Source: Alitta virens (Eukaryota; Annelida; Polychaeta; Phyllodocida; Nereididae). From it: a DNA stretch of 64,000 nucleotides. Below, in pieces: positions 62,101 through 64,000 of this stretch. Positions within the stretch are counted from its first letter, which is position 1, and every line of letters starts with the position of its first letter. The stretch lies in NCBI GenBank assembly GCA_932294295.1, contig OW028575.1, positions 39,992,253 through 40,056,252 of the forward strand. Direction: 5' to 3'. The notes below the pieces were generated by a model. That model saw only the letters and a program-made list of their open reading frames with translations, did not search any database and was not told the origin of the DNA. The position numbers and the translations under genes are program-made.

Positions 62101-63468
62101 TAACACACTAGAAGCAAACCTCCAATATGACAACATCAAAGCTCCAGAAGTTGTGGATGATAACCCTATCCTGGAAGTGACCAGTGGATCAACTGTCCTC
62201 ATAGGACCCAGTGTCATTCAAGTAACTGACCAAGATACACCACTATCTCATCTGAGGTTTAAAATGGAAGAGGCCCCAATAGCTGGAGAGTTTTTCAAGG
62301 AAACAGAGGATTATAGAATCATATTAAGGAAAGGTTGGTTAACCCGAGAATGAGTATCCAACTAAATTGACAATAAAGTTTTTATCGGAATCGTCTAATG
62401 GTGACCACTGTAAATATAAGTCTATCAGTACCTCATGAATGGTTACTGGGTCTACTGATGATAATATGCAGAATAACAAAGATTGAACAAATAACAGTGG
62501 AAACCCTGAGTTTGTTAAATTGAAAAAAATTCCCAATTGTTAATCTTTGGAGTATTAGAATCCAAACGGCAATCACAAAATGCAAGCAGTAACTGTTGGC
62601 TGTATCGCTTTTTCAGGAGACGAATTCACTTATGATGAATTCAAGAACAATGTCTTCTTCTACACTCATCTGAACAGCACACTCAAATCAGATTTTGACC
62701 TTTTGTGGTTCACCATCAACGATGGTCCTCACAAGACTGCGGTTGCAGTGACCTTACGAGTGTCAGGTGGTCAGCCCCCTGGTGTTGGTAACGGTCATCC
62801 TGAACCGGAAGTGGATCTCCCTGATACCGGAAGTGATGTCACTATGCAAATCAGGAAGGACCCTGCTGCTTCATTTGAGCTAAATGTTGTTGCTGGTAAT
62901 TACAGTGGACCATTTCTTCAAATTTCTAACCACTGAATGGTTATATTCTACATCAATCTGTATTTTCGACTTACATGATATGATTGGTGTCAAGTAATGT
63001 ATGTAAAATAACCAATTTGATTTCAAAATATGTATGTAAAATAACCAATTTGATTTCAAATACAGTATAACAACCACTATTTCAATTACAATTACTGACA
63101 TTAAAATGAGCCAAAATATTTTTAATTATTTGAAAGTCGTACACTCCTAAGTTCACACCCTAGTCAGCTTGAACTTTTAAAAATATTGGGCTTGTTTATT
63201 ATCAACTTGATAGTTGCCAGCCTACATATACATGTATATGCAAGACAAATTTCTTCAAATTTTCTGATACCGTGGTGTATACGCTATAGGAAGCAGGGTG
63301 ACCTTGTACTCTGACCTGGTCAATTTCTTGGCAAATGTCCCGGATGCCGAAGTCCTCATCACACTGGCGTCCTTGACAACGGTGGGTCAGCTCTATCGTC
63401 AGAGTTCACCTCTTCGTCCAGGAGATATGTTCACTCAACAACAACTGAAGGATGGTCTTATAGAGTAT
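59159..63468 (+). CDS. FRAS1: FRAS1-like extracellular matrix protein, exons 14-21 (CSPG repeats, 3' partial)
   Basis: Exons are 59159-59317, 59674-59867, 60460-60622, 60761-60945, 61535 to about 61742 (donor uncertain; 61748 also keeps phase), 62076-62333, 62617-62895 and 63290-63468, all phase-compatible. They encode consecutive CSPG/NG2-type repeats. Repeat 1 runs from LVPAIVEKAGKVVIS to FHDGRDADSDKFLLQAFDG..FDIVVTP. Repeat 2 runs from SPLLVEQGMRIIPIT to YYERSEGAYPGDDLITLTVSD. Repeat 3 runs from NPILEVTSGSTVLI to FYTHLN..LLWFTINDGPH. The last exon starts a fourth (VLITLASLTTVGQLY..FTQQQLKDGLIEY). With exons 1-13 this gives about 947 residues in the window, and the gene continues past the edge. 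Vertebrate FRAS1 has 12 CSPG repeats, then Calx-beta domains and a transmembrane end; those would lie outside the window. Confidence 0.8.
59504..59634. mobile_element. Small MITE with ~43-bp inverted ends, plus a solo end at ~59361
   Basis: The left end (ATAGACTTGACACTAAACTC, then ..AGATGTCATG) and the right end (reverse complement of CATGACATCCTCTGGGGAG, then TTTTAGTTTCCAAGTCTAT) are about 80% identical. A third, direct partial copy of the left end lies at 59361-59403. It is intronic, just upstream of exon 15. Confidence 0.5.
62996..63062 (+). repeat. 33-bp tandem duplication
   Basis: Two adjacent near-identical copies of a unit containing GTAAAATAACCAATTTGATT followed by TCAAA, in intron 20 of the FRAS1-like gene. 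Confidence 0.75.
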
Positions 63469-63661
63469 GTAGAATATATATTATTTAATTATTTTAAAGG
63501 TTGATCCATTTATTTATTTTACCATTTTTGCCATTATTATCTTGTCATGCTGACACCTGTAATAATTTGATATCTGCTGTCAATAAAAATTGATATATAA
63601 ATCTATTATAACCGTTACGATAATAAAATCCTTATTTTGGAACCTAGCTGTTACGCAAGTA

Positions 63662-63858
63662 TACACCCTTTTCACACGGCAGCCATCAGGACATCAACCT
63701 CATTTTAATTACATAGGATATTACGAATTCATTATTTGACCATTGACCTCACCATGGCCATTGTCTACTGCTGATGACATCACAATACTTATATCCAAGT
63801 AAACAGAAAGGTCAATGAGGCAGAAATAACAAAATGCCAGCTCCGTGAAAAGGGTGTA
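63662..63858. mobile_element. MITE with 14-bp perfect terminal inverted repeats
   Basis: TACACCCTTTTCAC at 63662-63675 and GTGAAAAGGGTGTA at 63845-63858 are exact reverse complements 197 bp apart end to end. The outer TA on both sides could be a TA target duplication. The interior has no ORF. Confidence 0.55.
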
Positions 63859-64000
63859 TTAATTGTCTCCTTGGGTCCATTAATTACTATTTGTAAAGAA
63901 AAATGGTGAATGTAATTTGGGTGAAGAATTATTCTGGTACCTGTGAAACTTGTTATGAGAATGCAGTCTGGGTCAAGATGATGTGGTGGAAACTGCCAGG
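63859..64000. other. Intron 21 of the FRAS1-like gene, open at the window edge
   Basis: After the donor at 63469 no further CSPG-coding exon is seen up to the edge. The host gene is therefore 3' incomplete here. Confidence 0.5.

Overview
The window is animal nuclear DNA. It has spliced genes with GT-AG introns, TATA/initiator promoters and AATAAA signals, is AT-rich, and is full of short interspersed repeats. An animal-type FAS-like polyketide synthase (PKS) plus a Fraser-complex-like matrix protein points to a marine invertebrate. An echinoderm or other deuterostome is my guess, but the window does not prove it.

Layout. (1) 1-2.2 kb is upstream sequence of a large secreted-protein gene. (2) 2.23-2.85 kb holds its first two coding exons (signal peptide and first Cys of a VWC domain). 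(3) 2.85-50.36 kb is one 47.5-kb intron. Inside it, on the same strand, lie four tandem PKS genes at an exact 11,219-bp period (coding spans 6621-14474, 17843-25693, 29062-36911, 40281-48131). Each has a TATA/Inr promoter, a 5'UTR exon, five coding exons and a poly(A) signal. (4) 50.36-58.08 kb carries exons for six VWC domains. (5) 59.16-63.47 kb carries exons for CSPG (NG2-type) repeats; the gene runs off the right edge. The order signal peptide, six VWC, CSPG is that of FRAS1, but the furin-like block found in vertebrate FRAS1 is absent.

Each PKS is about 2,453 residues: KS-AT-DH-MT-ER-KR-ACP with no thioesterase. KS, AT and ACP active sites are intact and the AT looks malonyl-specific. 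The KR has lost its NADPH glycines and its catalytic Tyr and Asn. The ER nucleotide motif is GG to SS, and one DH position is altered. The array therefore probably makes a little-reduced, perhaps aromatic, polyketide, as pigment PKSs of echinoderms do.

The copies are nearly identical, but the outer flanks of the array (5711-6440 and about 48405-49747) are clearly diverged homologues of the inner spacers. This shows an old duplication whose units were later homogenised, and it locates the original junction at about 16480-16500. A LINE 3' remnant upstream of copies 2-4 only, and a hAT-like MITE with an 8-bp target duplication in the outer 3' flank only, mark later events. Several foldback elements and a four-copy dispersed repeat lie in the host-gene introns.
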